The notes: generated by a model from the letters alone, not told the origin. DNA of 64,000 nucleotides from Pseudooceanicola sp. (GCF_029213205.1 NZ_JARGNH010000007.1:1-64000); one strand, 5' to 3'. Counted from the stretch's first letter, positions 7,707 to 16,973 are shown. A program made the numbers and translations.

Positions 7707-8834
7707 ATGGGCATTTTCGATTTCCTGAGCGGTGAATTCATTGACGTCATCCACTGGGTGGACGACAGCCGCGACACGCTGGTCTGGCGGTTCGAGCGTG
7801 AGGGCCACGAGATCAAATATGGCGCCAAGCTGACGGTGCGTGAGGGGCAAGCGGCGGTGTTCGTGCATGAGGGCCAGCTGGCCGATGTCTTCACCCCCGG
7901 CCTTTACATGCTTGAAACCAACAACATGCCGGTGATGACCACGCTTCAGCACTGGGATCACGGCTTCAAATCGCCGTTCAAATCCGAGATCTATTTCGTC
8001 AATACCACCCGGTTTGCCGATCTGAAATGGGGCACCAAGAACCCGATCATGGCCCGCGATCCGGAGTTCGGCCCGGTGCGCCTGCGCGCCTTTGGCACCT
8101 ATGCCGTCCGGGTCACCGAACCCGCCCGCTTCATGAGCGAGATCGTCGGCACCGACGGCGAATTCACCATGGACGAGATCAGTTTCCAGATCCGCAATAT
8201 CATCGTCCAGGAATTTTCCCGGGTGATCGCCAGCTCTGGCATTCCGGTGCTCGACATGGCCGCCAACACCCGTGATGTGGGTCGGCTGGTTGCCAAGGAA
8301 ATCAGCGGCACCTTGAGCGAATACGGCATGGAAATGCCCGAGCTCTACGTCGAAAACATCTCGCTGCCGCCCGCGGTCGAAGAGGTGCTGGACAAGCGCA
8401 CCTCGATGGGGATCGTCGGCGATCTTGGCAAATTCACCCAATTCGCCGCCGCCGAGGCACTGGGCAAGGCCGCCGCGACCCCGAATTCCGGCATGGGCGC
8501 CGGGATTGGTGCCGGAATCGGCATGGCGATGGGCGCCGCCCTCGGTCAGCAGGGGCCATGGGGCCAGGCGCCTGCGGTCAGCCAGCAACCGCCCGCCGCC
8601 GTGGCGCCGCCGCCGCCACCGCCGCCAGTCGAACATGTCTGGCACCTCGCAGAAAACGGCAAGACCACCGGCCCTTTCTCCAAGGCGACGCTGGGCCGGA
8701 TGGTGGCGGACGGATCGCTGTCGCGCGAAACCTTTGTCTGGACCGCCGGTCAGGACGGCTGGAAGAAAGCCGAGGACGTGACCGAACTGGCGCAGTTGTT
8801 CACCATCCTGCCGCCACCGCCGCCGGGAAGCTGA
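7707..8834 (+). CDS. SPFH-domain protein with C-terminal GYF domain
   Basis: A 375-aa protein. Residues 1-240 match the virion-core/YdjI-like SPFH group (FDFLSGEFIDVIHW at the start, then FGTYAVRV and ISLPPAVEEVLDKRTSMG). Residues 255-285 are a Gly/Ala-rich linker and 290-308 a proline run. Residues 311-366 form a GYF_2 domain (Trp312, TGPF at 321-324, VWTAGQDGWK), and the protein ends in another Pro run. SPFH proteins oligomerise as membrane-associated rings; GYF domains bind proline-rich peptides. A strong ribosome site (GGAAAGGA) precedes the ATG. Its neighbour is the zinc-finger protein 13 nt downstream, as with ydjI and ydjG in B. subtilis. Confidence 0.85.
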   Translation: MGIFDFLSGEFIDVIHWVDDSRDTLVWRFEREGHEIKYGAKLTVREGQAAVFVHEGQLADVFTPGLYMLETNNMPVMTTLQHWDHGFKSPFKSEIYFVNTTRFADLKWGTKNPIMARDPEFGPVRLRAFGTYAVRVTEPARFMSEIVGTDGEFTMDEISFQIRNIIVQEFSRVIASSGIPVLDMAANTRDVGRLVAKEISGTLSEYGMEMPELYVENISLPPAVEEVLDKRTSMGIVGDLGKFTQFAAAEALGKAAATPNSGMGAGIGAGIGMAMGAALGQQGPWGQAPAVSQQPPAAVAPPPPPPPVEHVWHLAENGKTTGPFSKATLGRMVADGSLSRETFVWTAGQDGWKKAEDVTELAQLFTILPPPPPGS

Positions 8835-8847
8835 GCGGACGCCTGAG

Positions 8848-9936
8848 ATGAATGCCCGCGAACATAGATTTCCCTGCCCGAATTGTGGCGCCGATTATCG
8901 CTTCGATCCGGTTGCCGGGCTGCTGACCTGCGATTTCTGTGGCCATAGTGAGCCCATCGAAGGTGCCGACGAAGGCCACCCGGCGATCAACGAGCTGGAT
9001 TTCCGCACCGCGATCGAGGCGCGGCTGCCCGAGGCCGAGACCGAGGAAACCCGCACCACCAAATGCCCGAATTGCGGCGCGCTGGTGGAATTCGACGCGA
9101 CGATCCACGCCACCGAATGCCCGTTCTGCGCCACCCCGGTGGTCACCGATACCGGGGTTCACCGGCAGATCAAGCCGCGCGGGGTGCTGCCCTTTGCACT
9201 GAACGAATCCGCCGCGCGCAAGGCGATGACCGATTGGCTGGGGCGGCTCTGGTTCGCGCCGAACGGCTTGCAGGATTACGCCCGCAAAGGCCGCAAGATG
9301 GAAGGTATCTATGTGCCGTTCTGGACCTATGATGCCGACACCAAGTCGCGCTATCAGGGCGAACGCGGCACCATCTATTACGAAACCCGAACGGTGATCC
9401 GCGACGGCAAGTCACGGCAGGTGCAAGTCCAGAAAATCCGCTGGCGCCCGGCCTCGGGCCGGGTGGCGCGGTTTTTTGACGATGTGCTGGTTCTGGCCTC
9501 GCGCAGCCTGCCGAAACGCTACACCGACGCGCTGGAACCCTGGGACCTCGCGGCGCTTGAGCCGTATCGCCCGGATTTCCTCGCCGGGTTCCGGGCCGAG
9601 GCCTATCAGGTCGAACTGGCCGAAGGCTATGACGAGGCTCGCGCCCAAATGGACCGGGTGATCGAGCGCGATGTGAAATTCGACATCGGCGGCGACGCCC
9701 AGCGCGTACATAACATCGACACCAAGATCAGCGATGTGACCTTCAAGCATATCCTGCTGCCGGTCTGGCTGGCCGCCTATAAATATCGCGGCAAGACCTA
9801 TCGCTTTGTGGTCAATGGCCGCACCGGCCGGGTCCAGGGCGAACGGCCCTGGTCAGCCTGGAAAATCACCTTTGCCGTCATCGCGAGCCTGATCCTGGCT
9901 GGGGTGATCTTCTATTTCATGGGACAGAACCAATGA
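8848..9936 (+). CDS. Double zinc-finger, tail-anchored membrane protein (TFIIB-type/YdjG-like)
   Basis: A 362-aa protein with two four-cysteine zinc ribbons: CPNC at residues 10-13 with CDFC at 28-31, and CPNC at 73-76 with CPFC at 91-94. A long middle region has Tyr-rich segments (GIYVPFWTYDADTKSRYQGE near residue 152, and HILLPVWLAAYKYRGKTY near 300). A single hydrophobic helix lies at about 339-358, four residues from the C-terminus. Similar proteins are often misnamed as primosomal helicases, but no helicase motif is present. It resembles B. subtilis YdjG, which partners with YdjI at the membrane. Its last 4 bases overlap the nitroreductase start. Confidence 0.82.
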   Translation: MNAREHRFPCPNCGADYRFDPVAGLLTCDFCGHSEPIEGADEGHPAINELDFRTAIEARLPEAETEETRTTKCPNCGALVEFDATIHATECPFCATPVVTDTGVHRQIKPRGVLPFALNESAARKAMTDWLGRLWFAPNGLQDYARKGRKMEGIYVPFWTYDADTKSRYQGERGTIYYETRTVIRDGKSRQVQVQKIRWRPASGRVARFFDDVLVLASRSLPKRYTDALEPWDLAALEPYRPDFLAGFRAEAYQVELAEGYDEARAQMDRVIERDVKFDIGGDAQRVHNIDTKISDVTFKHILLPVWLAAYKYRGKTYRFVVNGRTGRVQGERPWSAWKITFAVIASLILAGVIFYFMGQNQ

Positions 9937-10616
9937 CAGATACATCAGATTTCGACGCCTTGACCGCGCTGTTGCAGCGCCGCCATTCCTGCCGCGCCTT
10001 TCGGCCCGATCCGGTGCCGGATGTGCAGATCAGGCAACTCGTCGAAACCGCGGGCCGGGCGCCGTCCTGGTGCAATTCGCAACCCTGGCAGGTGATCATC
10101 ACCAAGGGCGCCGAAACCGAGTCTCTGCGCAGCAAACTGATTGCCAAGGCCACATCGACCGAGGCTGGCGCGCCCGATCTGCCCTTCCCCTCAGGCTATA
10201 GCGGTCGGCATCAGGACCGCCGCCGCACCTGCGGCTGGCAGCTCTATGATGCGGTCGGGGTGCAAAAGGGCGACCGCGCCGGATCAATGGCGCAGGCGCT
10301 GCAGAATTTCCACCTGTTCGGCGCACCGCATACAGCAATCCTGACCTCGGGGACCGAGCTTGGCCCCTATGGCGCGATGGATTGCGGCGGTTTCATCGTG
10401 GCCTTTTGCCTGGCCGCCGAGGCGCTGGGGCTGGGCTGCGTGCCGCAGGCGGCGGTGGCAGGCATGTCACCGCTGCTGCACGATCATTTTGCGATTCCAG
10501 ACGACCGGATGGTGCTCTGCGCGCTCAGCTTCGGTTATGAGGATCGCGACCACCCGGCCAATGCGTTTCGCACCGACCGGGCGCCGCTGGACGAAATCCT
10601 CGACCTGCGCGGCTGA
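9933..10616 (+). CDS. Nitroreductase family protein
   Basis: A 227-aa FMN-dependent nitroreductase-fold protein. The N-terminal RRHSCRAFRPDPVPD and APSWCNSQPWQ near residue 45 are the FMN phosphate-binding and stacking segments. The C-terminal half has AAEALGLGCVPQ, also typical. Members reduce nitro compounds, quinones or flavins with NAD(P)H; the substrate is not predictable. The ATG overlaps the stop of the zinc-finger gene (ATGA), so it is translated with that operon. It may simply be a passenger, since it has no clear link to membrane stress. It converges on hsp20, with only 6 nt between the stops. Confidence 0.85.
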   Translation: MTDTSDFDALTALLQRRHSCRAFRPDPVPDVQIRQLVETAGRAPSWCNSQPWQVIITKGAETESLRSKLIAKATSTEAGAPDLPFPSGYSGRHQDRRRTCGWQLYDAVGVQKGDRAGSMAQALQNFHLFGAPHTAILTSGTELGPYGAMDCGGFIVAFCLAAEALGLGCVPQAAVAGMSPLLHDHFAIPDDRMVLCALSFGYEDRDHPANAFRTDRAPLDEILDLRG

Positions 10617-10622
10617 ACCGGC

Positions 10623-11039
10623 TCAGCTCTTGCTGATGGTCACTTTCTTGGCGGTTTGCGCCTGGGCGGCGAGACGCGCGATTTTGATGGTCAGAACCCC
10701 GTCCTTCAAATCCGCCGACACCTTGTCGCCATCGGCGTCGCCCGGTAGGCGAAACGACCGGCTGAAGGCGCCGTATTGGCGTTCGGAAAAGAAATAATCC
10801 TCGCCCTTCTCTTCCTTTGAGTCGGTCTTTTCGCCCCTTACCGTCACCACCCCGTCATGCACCGAGATGTCGATGTCGGATTCCTCGACACCGGGCAATT
10901 CCATGGCGATGCGATAGCCCTCCGTATCCGAGGCGGCATCCGACGCCGGGGCCAGCCAATCCGCCACCTTGGCGCCAAAATTGCGAAACGGGTCATAGAG
11001 GCTGGGCCACAGGCCCGCGCCATGCGATTTCTCAACCAT
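10623..11039 (-). CDS. Hsp20/alpha-crystallin small heat-shock protein
   Basis: A 138-aa protein with an alpha-crystallin domain: GYRIAMELPGVEESDIDISVHDG, here described by its ELPG and DISV core near residues 47-58, then YGAFSRSFRLPGD and GVLTIKIAR at the C-terminus. Small heat-shock proteins hold unfolding proteins for refolding by DnaK. The start at 11039 (MVEKSHG) has AAGGAAAGGAAC upstream; a longer reading frame exists but runs into the promoter region. An inverted repeat like a CRP/FNR site lies 85-100 bp upstream. Codon use is like the neighbours. Confidence 0.87.
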   Translation of the reverse strand: MVEKSHGAGLWPSLYDPFRNFGAKVADWLAPASDAASDTEGYRIAMELPGVEESDIDISVHDGVVTVRGEKTDSKEEKGEDYFFSERQYGAFSRSFRLPGDADGDKVSADLKDGVLTIKIARLAAQAQTAKKVTISKS

Positions 11040-11123
11040 ATCGTCGTTCCTTTCCTTGATCCAACGCAGCACAGATTCGCGCGCCGCGGTGCCGGGATCT
11101 TGACCAGATCGGCCCCCCGGCAC

Positions 11124-11139
11124 TTTGACACCGGTCAAA
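11124..11139. promoter_or_regulatory. FNR/CRP-type inverted repeat between hsp20 and dtd
   Basis: TTTGACACCGGTCAAA is a perfect 6-4-6 inverted repeat. The TTGAC-N4-GTCAA core differs from the FNR consensus TTGAT-N4-ATCAA only at the inner pair. It is 85 bp from the hsp20 start and 63 bp from the dtd start, so it could serve either divergent gene. Assignment to FnrL is inference. Confidence 0.45.
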
Positions 11140-11201
11140 TCCGCCTTGCGTTCGACACCGGTCCGGCAAAAAATCCCCGAGCCAACACCGGAGGATGACA
11201 G

Positions 11202-11645
11202 ATGCGCGCCCTGATTCAGAGAGTAACCGAGGCCGAGGTGCGCGTCGCGGGCGCCACCATCGGTCACTGCGGCGCCGGGCTGCTGATTCTGGTCTGCGCG
11301 ATGCCCGGCGACACCGAGGAAACCGCTGAAAAACTGGCACTGAAAATCGCCAAGTTGCGGATCTTCAGCGATGCGGCCGGCAAGATGAACCACGCCCTGC
11401 TCGACACCGGCGGCAGCGCGCTGGTCGTCAGCCAGTTCACTCTGGCCGCCGATACCAGCCGCGGCAATCGGCCCGGCTTTTCCGCCGCCGCCGCCCCTCC
11501 CGAGGCCGAGCGCCTGTATCTGGCCTTCGCCGGGGCCCTCGCCGCTCTCGGCCCCAAGGTCGAAACTGGCCGCTTTGGCGCCGACATGCAGGTCAGCCTC
11601 ACCAATGACGGCCCGGTGACTCTCTGGCTCGACAGCGAAACCTGA
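11202..11645 (+). CDS. dtd: D-aminoacyl-tRNA deacylase
   Basis: A 147-aa protein of the usual DTD length. It begins [13 protein letters not shown] and holds the two active-site motifs: [15 protein letters not shown] in the middle (SQxxL with the catalytic Thr) and NDGPVT near the C-terminus (the GPVT cis-Pro motif). DTD hydrolyses D-amino acids and glycine mischarged on tRNA. AGGATG lies just before the ATG. The gene stands alone, divergent from hsp20. Its stop is followed within about 10 nt by the end of an IS3 remnant, so its native downstream context may have been lost. Confidence 0.93.
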   Translation: MRALIQRVTEAEVRVAGATIGHCGAGLLILVCAMPGDTEETAEKLALKIAKLRIFSDAAGKMNHALLDTGGSALVVSQFTLAADTSRGNRPGFSAAAAPPEAERLYLAFAGALAALGPKVETGRFGADMQVSLTNDGPVTLWLDSET

Positions 11646-11649
11646 ATGT

Positions 11650-11905
11650 GAGAGCTGGCCCGGTTGATCTGAACAGGGTCCGGGCGTTTTCCAAGTGGTT
11701 TTCCGCCTCGGTTGCACCGCCAGCACCTCGGGCATCGGCGGGTTGAAGTCGGCCTGATCGGGCGTCCGGCCGTCACGCGATGCATGCGGTCGGCGGCTGT
11801 TGTAGACGCCGGGATAGCGGGCGATCCCGGCGCGGCCTTCGGACCCGCTGGCATGCCCGCAGGTAGATTTCCTCGTATCAGATGGGCCGCGCCTGCCGCT
11901 TGAGC
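11650..11905 (-). pseudogene. IS3-family transposase (orfB 3' end) remnant
   Basis: Read leftward, the sequence encodes YEEIYLRACQRV and then, after frame changes, YNSRRPHASRDGR and a PDQ-like tail. This is the C-terminal end of an IS3-family OrfB (DDE transposase). The catalytic domain is missing, and a stop and several frameshifts interrupt it. About 190 bp match, at roughly 90% by eye, the remnant at 49975-50177 in inverted orientation. It fills most of the 400-nt gap between dtd and phoB. The rest (about 11906-12045) holds one GC hairpin (11960-11978) and no recognised gene. Confidence 0.8.
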
Positions 11906-12045
11906 CCTGCCATCACCACCTGTGACCGGCGTCACTGGTGGTTTTCCGGGCCTGCGCCAGAGGCGCCGGGAGCGCCTCAGCGGCCCGCGGGCTGAACGCC
12001 GGGTCGCAGGGCCTGGATCAGAACGATTTCAACGCAACCGCGAGG

Positions 12046-12738
12046 TCATCCCAGAGCGTAGCCCGCGCCGCGCACGGTGCGGATCGGATCGTCGCCGCCG
12101 TGACGGCTCAACGCCTTGCGCAGGCGGCCGATATGGACATCGACGGTGCGGGTGTCGACATAGATATCCCGGCCCCAGACCCGATCCAGCAATTGTTCAC
12201 GGCTCCAGACCCTTCCGGGTTTTTCCAGAAAGGTGGTCAGCAACCGGTATTCCGTCGGCCCGAGCCGCACCTCATGTTCGCCTCGGAATACCTTGTGGGT
12301 TTCTGAATCGAGCAGGATGTCGTCAAAGATTAGCCGTTCCCCGACCGTAGACGGGCGCGAACGGCGCAGGTTGGCTTTGACCCGGGCCATCAGCTCGATC
12401 ACCGAAAAGGGTTTGACGACATAATCATCGGCACCGGTTTCCAGCCCACGCACCCGGTCAACCTCTTCGGAACGGGCCGAGAGCATGATCACCGGGATCA
12501 TCCGCAGCGCCGGTTTCACCTTGATCTGACGGCAGATCTCGATACCGGAAACGCCGGGCAGCATCCAGTCCAGCAGGATCAGATCGGGGGTTTCCTCTTC
12601 GATCAGCAGCAGCGCCTCGTTGCCGTCTGCGGCCTGGATCACCCGAAAGCCTTCGCCTTCAAGGTTGTAGGTCAGGATTTCACGCTGGGCGGTTTCGTCT
12701 TCGACGACCAGAACCGAGGGCTGCATGTCTGCGGGCAT
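12046..12738 (-). CDS. phoB: Phosphate regulon response regulator
   Basis: A 230-aa OmpR-family regulator. The receiver domain has the acidic pocket VVEDE (residues 11-15) and phosphoacceptor Asp57 in LLDWMLPG. The C-terminal winged helix contains LGPTEYRLLTTFLEKPGRVW and the recognition segment VDVHIGRLRKAL. Phosphorylated PhoB activates Pho-box promoters. The start codon overlaps the phoU stop (TGATG), so it is the last gene of pstSCAB-phoU-phoB. The sensor kinase gene phoR is not in the window. The conserved PhoB ending (RGAGYALG) is complete, although an IS remnant lies about 140 nt further on. Confidence 0.95.
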   Translation of the reverse strand: MPADMQPSVLVVEDETAQREILTYNLEGEGFRVIQAADGNEALLLIEEETPDLILLDWMLPGVSGIEICRQIKVKPALRMIPVIMLSARSEEVDRVRGLETGADDYVVKPFSVIELMARVKANLRRSRPSTVGERLIFDDILLDSETHKVFRGEHEVRLGPTEYRLLTTFLEKPGRVWSREQLLDRVWGRDIYVDTRTVDVHIGRLRKALSRHGGDDPIRTVRGAGYALG

Positions 12739-13454
12739 CAGCTGTCCATTTCCCCTAGTTCGAGCGAAGTACGGTCCTCTTTCTGACGCTCGTCGTCGGG
12801 CAGTTCGCCGGTCACCAGATAGATGGTCTGTTCGGCAATGCCCGTCGCATGGTCACCGACCCGTTCGATGTTCTTGGCGATGAAATGAAGATGCATGCCC
12901 ACCGCGATATTGCGGTGATCTTCCATCATATGGGTGAGCAGCGAGCGAAAGATCGTGTTGTAGATCTGATCGGCTTCGGTATCCCGCTCGATAATTTCCA
13001 GGGCTTTATCGGGGTCGCGCTGGATGTAGCTGTCGAGGGCGTCCTTGACCATCGCCTCGACAAATTTCGACATCCGCCCAAGGGCAGAGAACGAAGCGCC
13101 GATATCGGGGCTTCCGGCCATGGCGATGGTCCGCTTCGCCATATTCTTGGCATAGTCGCCGCAGCGTTCCAGATGCGAGCTGATCTCCATCACCGACAGG
13201 ACGGTTCTGAGATCCCCGGCGGTCGGCGAGCGCAGCGCCAGCAGCTTGGCGGTGTCGGTCTTGATCGTCTGGTCAAGGTCGTCGATCAGCCGGTCGCCCT
13301 TGCGCACCTTGGCGGCCAGTTCGATATCCCGGCTTTTCAGCGCGGTCGCGGCTTCGGACAGCGCCAGTTCGACCAGCCCGCCCATCTTCATGACGGCGGC
13401 CTGAATGCCTTCGAGGTCGCGGTCGAACGACGATACGATGTGTTTGTCATGCAT
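12738..13454 (-). CDS. phoU: Phosphate signalling complex protein PhoU
   Basis: A 238-aa all-helical PhoU made of two repeats, with metal-binding segments of the E(D)xxxD type (RCGDYAKNMAKR near residue 100, and ERVGDHATGIAEQ near 205). PhoU sits between the Pst transporter and the PhoR kinase and represses the regulon when phosphate is plentiful. The open frame reaches 13652, but MHDKHIVSSFDRDL at 13454 is the family start. Ten nucleotides separate it from pstB. The C-terminus ends a few residues after the second repeat, as usual. Confidence 0.95.
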   Translation of the reverse strand: MHDKHIVSSFDRDLEGIQAAVMKMGGLVELALSEAATALKSRDIELAAKVRKGDRLIDDLDQTIKTDTAKLLALRSPTAGDLRTVLSVMEISSHLERCGDYAKNMAKRTIAMAGSPDIGASFSALGRMSKFVEAMVKDALDSYIQRDPDKALEIIERDTEADQIYNTIFRSLLTHMMEDHRNIAVGMHLHFIAKNIERVGDHATGIAEQTIYLVTGELPDDERQKEDRTSLELGEMDS

Positions 13455-13464
13455 GGCTCTGTTC

Positions 13465-14262
13465 CTACCCGATCCGGCCAGTGATGTAACTTTCCGTGCG
13501 GCTGTCCTGCGGGTTGGTGAAAATCTGGTCGGTGACATTGAACTCGACCAGATGCCCGAGATGAAAGAACGCGGTGTTCTGGCTGACCCGCGCCGCCTGC
13601 TGCATCGAATGGGTGACGACCACCACCGAATAGTCCCGGCGCAACTCGTCAATCAGTTCCTCGACCTGGGCGGTGGCGATCGGGTCAAGCGCCGAACAGG
13701 GTTCGTCCATCAGCAGCACCTCGGGCTCGGTGGCAATCGCGCGGGCGATGCAGAGACGCTGCTGTTGGCCCCCCGACAGCCCGGTGCCCGGCTGGTCGAG
13801 TCGATCCTTGACCTCATCCCAGATGGCGCCCCGGCGCAGCGATTTTTCGACGATCACATCGAGGTCGGCCTTGCTCCTGGCCAAACCGTGAATCCGTGGC
13901 CCATAGGCAATATTGTCATAGATCGATTTCGGAAACGGGTTGGGTTTCTGAAACACCATGCCGACCTTGGCGCGCAGCTGCACCGGGTCCACCCGCTTGT
14001 CATAGATGTCCTGCCCGTCCAGCCGGATATCGCCCTGCACCCGGCAGATATCGATGGTGTCGTTCATCCGGTTCAGGCAGCGCAGGAAGGTCGATTTACC
14101 ACAGCCCGACGGGCCGATAAAGGCGGTCACCGTCTTGTCAGCGATGTCGACATCCACATCCTTGATCGCATGGGTGTCGCCATAATGAACATTGACGCCG
14201 CGCGCGGTGATCTTGGTGTCGGTCATCTTCACGTCCCGTTCGATTTTTCGCATGTCGTTCAT
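13465..14262 (-). CDS. pstB: Phosphate ABC transporter ATP-binding protein
   Basis: A 265-aa ATPase with Walker [10 protein letters not shown] near residue 44, Q-loop [12 protein letters not shown], signature LSGGQQQR and Walker [14 protein letters not shown]. The P-NPFPKS segment is characteristic of PstB. It powers high-affinity phosphate import through PstA/PstC. The start at 14262 has GGAAAGGA 6 nt upstream; a second ATG 36 nt inside (MTDTKIT) is possible. It is 22 nt from pstA and 10 nt from phoU. Confidence 0.96.
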   Translation of the reverse strand: MNDMRKIERDVKMTDTKITARGVNVHYGDTHAIKDVDVDIADKTVTAFIGPSGCGKSTFLRCLNRMNDTIDICRVQGDIRLDGQDIYDKRVDPVQLRAKVGMVFQKPNPFPKSIYDNIAYGPRIHGLARSKADLDVIVEKSLRRGAIWDEVKDRLDQPGTGLSGGQQQRLCIARAIATEPEVLLMDEPCSALDPIATAQVEELIDELRRDYSVVVVTHSMQQAARVSQNTAFFHLGHLVEFNVTDQIFTNPQDSRTESYITGRIG

Positions 14263-14284
14263 GGCGTTGTCCTTTCCGGAGCGC

Positions 14285-15586
14285 TTACCATTTGCGTTCG
14301 AATTTCTGCCGCAGGTAGATCGCCACCGCGTTCATCATGACGAGGAAACCAAGCAGCACCAGGATCGCCGCCGAGGTGCGCGAAACGAAACCGCGTTCCG
14401 GGCTGTCGGCCCAGATGAAGATCTGGGTCGGCAGGGCGGTGGCGCTGTCAAACGGGCTGTTGGCGGCCGAGGTGATAAAGGCGTTCATCCCGATCAGCAG
14501 CAGCGGCGCGGTCTCGCCCAGGGCCTGGGCCAGACCGATGATGGTGCCGGTCAACACGCCGGGCATCGCCAGCGGCAGCACGTGCTGGAACACCACCTGC
14601 TGTTTCGATGCGCCAAGGCCAAGCGCGGCCTCTCGAATCGAGGGCGGCACCGCTTTCAGCGCCGCGCGGGTGGCGATGATGATCGTCGGCATGGTCATCA
14701 GCGCCAGGGTGAGGCCACCAACAAAGGGCGCCGAGCGCGGCAGGCCGAACCAGCCGATGAACACCGCCAGCGCCAGCAGCCCGAACACCACCGAGGGCAC
14801 CGCCGCCAGGTTGTTGATATTGACCTCGATAAGATCGCTGAACCGGTTGCGCGGGGCGAATTCCTCAAGATAGATCGCGGCGCCGATGCCCAGTGGAAAG
14901 GCGATCAGGAAACAGGTCAGCAGCGCCCAGAACGACCCGACCAGGGCCCCCTTGAGACCGGCGAGTTCGGGAAAACGTGAATCCGCATTGGTGAACAGCG
15001 CCCAGTTGAACGGTTTCGAAATCGCGCCCTGGTCCTTGAGCGTGTCGAACCAGGCGATCTCGGTGTTTTTTACCCGGCGGAATTCATCCGGGGTGTCACG
15101 GTCGATCAGGCCTTTGTTGAGCTGGTCGAACGGGTCCGAGACCGGGACTTTCAGGGTCACGCTCTGGCCGATCAGCCCCGGGTCGGCGACAACCATATCG
15201 CGCAGCTTGAACTGTGCGCCTTTCGACAGGATACCCTCGACCGATTTGGCGGTGGCGCGGACACTCATATCGGTGCCGGGCAGCATTTTGGCCACCGAGA
15301 CCGCCAGAACATCGTCAAAGCCGCCGCGCGGCAGCCGTTTCAGCGGCACCTCCTCTGGGTCGACATAGACCGACAGGGTGATGTGGGTCTGGGTAAAGGC
15401 GGTCCAGCCCGAGGACACCAACGAGGCGACCAGGATAAACAGCATGCCAAAGGCGATCGAGATGGCGCCAAGGCCGATCCATTGCAGCCGGGTCTGTTTG
15501 CGGCGGCGGCGTTTCAGCGAGGCCGCGACCAATTCGGATGAACTCGCCTTGCGGGGGGTGCCGGTCGGCATGGTTGCATCGGTCAT
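14285..15586 (-). CDS. pstA: Phosphate ABC transporter permease PstA, long form
   Basis: A 433-aa permease, about 140 residues longer than E. coli PstA. The extra part is the N-terminal region: a basic tail (KRRRRKQTR), one membrane helix and a periplasmic DUF3333-type domain of about 170 residues. The C-terminal transport domain has six helices and the [12 protein letters not shown] coupling (EAA) motif that contacts PstB. Long PstA forms are common in alphaproteobacteria. It lies 10 nt after pstC and is in the same operon. Confidence 0.93.
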   Translation of the reverse strand: MTDATMPTGTPRKASSSELVAASLKRRRRKQTRLQWIGLGAISIAFGMLFILVASLVSSGWTAFTQTHITLSVYVDPEEVPLKRLPRGGFDDVLAVSVAKMLPGTDMSVRATAKSVEGILSKGAQFKLRDMVVADPGLIGQSVTLKVPVSDPFDQLNKGLIDRDTPDEFRRVKNTEIAWFDTLKDQGAISKPFNWALFTNADSRFPELAGLKGALVGSFWALLTCFLIAFPLGIGAAIYLEEFAPRNRFSDLIEVNINNLAAVPSVVFGLLALAVFIGWFGLPRSAPFVGGLTLALMTMPTIIIATRAALKAVPPSIREAALGLGASKQQVVFQHVLPLAMPGVLTGTIIGLAQALGETAPLLLIGMNAFITSAANSPFDSATALPTQIFIWADSPERGFVSRTSAAILVLLGFLVMMNAVAIYLRQKFERKW

Positions 15587-15596
15587 GTCGATCGCC

Positions 15597-16973
15597 TCAA
15601 TCGTAAGCTTCGCGGTATTTGCGCACGATGCGCAGCGCGATGATGTTGATCATCAGGGTGACGAGGAAAAGCATCATCCCCAGGGCAAAGGCCGCCAGGG
15701 TCTTGGGGTTGTCAAAAGAGGTGTCGCCGATCAGCAATGTCACGATCTGAACCGTCACGGTGGTGACACTGTCGAGCGGGTTGATCGTCAGCTTGGCGAT
15801 CAGACCCGCCGCCATCACCACGATCATCGTCTCGCCGATGGCCCGGCTGACCGCCAGCAACACGCCACCGACGATCCCCGGCAGGGCTGCTGGAAACAAC
15901 ACTGTGGTCATCATCTCGCCCCGGGTTGCGCCAAGGCCAAGCGCGCCGTCACGCAGGGTGCGCGGCACTGCTGACAGGGCATCGTCGGCGAAGGAAGAGA
16001 TAAACGGGATCAGCATGATCCCCATGACCCCGCCCGCCGCCAGCGCGGTGTTCGGCGCGACATCAAGGCCGAAGGACTGGCCCAGGCTGCGGATCGCCGG
16101 GGCGACCACCAGGATGGCGAAAAACCCATAGACCACAGTGGGAACCCCGGCCAGAATCTCAAGCACCGGCTTGACCACTGCCCGCAACCGGCGCGGCGCG
16201 AATTCGTTGAGGTAGATGGCCGAGAACAACCCGACCGGCACCGCGACAACCAGGGCGACCACGGTGATCACCATGGTGCCCAGGAACACCGGCAGCCAGC
16301 CAAAGGCGCCCGCTGCGGCAATCTGATCCTCGCGCAGCGGAATCTGCGGCTCCCAGTTCATGCCGAACAGGAATTCCGACAGCGGCACGTGTTTCAGAAA
16401 GCGCAGGGTTTCGTAGGACAGCGAAACGATGATGCCGATGGTGGTGAAGATCGCGACGACCGAGCAGAACACCATCAGCCCGGAAACGATGCCCTCGACA
16501 CCCTGGCGGGCACGAAAATCGGCGCTGACCCGGGCGCGGGCAAGGCCCATCAGCAGCAGCGAGAGTGCGGCGACCGCGACAATCAGCAGCCAGTCAGCAC
16601 GTTGGTGCAGCTGCGACAGGTGGCTGGCGGCGGCGACCTTCCATTCTTCGGGAGAGCCGAACACCTGGCCGCGGGACAGGGATTTGATCTCGGCCAGGAC
16701 AAGCTGCGTGGCCCCGGCCCCGCGCTCGCCCAGCGCCCCGTCCGGCAACCCGGCCATCACCAGGCGGTCGATCACCGGCCCCTGAAGCATCAGCCAGAAC
16801 AGAATGAAGGTCAGCACCGGAACCAGGATCAGCAGCGCCGAAAACAAGCCATGATAGGAGGTCATCGAATGCAGCCGGTCGCCACGGTCGCGGATCGATT
16901 TGGCCGCAACCCGGTTCAGGATGTAACCGGCGCAGACCGCGCCAATGAGCAGGAGAAAGGGAAGTGCTGACAT
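15597..16973 (-). CDS. pstC: Phosphate ABC transporter permease PstC, long form
   Basis: A 458-aa permease with a leading membrane hairpin and a large extracytoplasmic insertion (around 60-140, containing SLSRGQVFGSPEEW) before the six-helix transport domain. The EAA loop reads RDGALGLGATRGE. It pairs with PstA to form the phosphate channel. It follows pstS after a 71-nt gap that holds a strong stem-loop. The start at 16973 (MSALPFLLL) fits the first helix. Confidence 0.93.
   Translation of the reverse strand: MSALPFLLLIGAVCAGYILNRVAAKSIRDRGDRLHSMTSYHGLFSALLILVPVLTFILFWLMLQGPVIDRLVMAGLPDGALGERGAGATQLVLAEIKSLSRGQVFGSPEEWKVAAASHLSQLHQRADWLLIVAVAALSLLLMGLARARVSADFRARQGVEGIVSGLMVFCSVVAIFTTIGIIVSLSYETLRFLKHVPLSEFLFGMNWEPQIPLREDQIAAAGAFGWLPVFLGTMVITVVALVVAVPVGLFSAIYLNEFAPRRLRAVVKPVLEILAGVPTVVYGFFAILVVAPAIRSLGQSFGLDVAPNTALAAGGVMGIMLIPFISSFADDALSAVPRTLRDGALGLGATRGEMMTTVLFPAALPGIVGGVLLAVSRAIGETMIVVMAAGLIAKLTINPLDSVTTVTVQIVTLLIGDTSFDNPKTLAAFALGMMLFLVTLMINIIALRIVRKYREAYD

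Noticed and set aside
11960-11978. GAGGCGC/GCGCCTC hairpin as phoB terminator
   Set aside because: Short stem without a T run, about 70 nt beyond phoB near an IS remnant; support is too weak to list as a feature.
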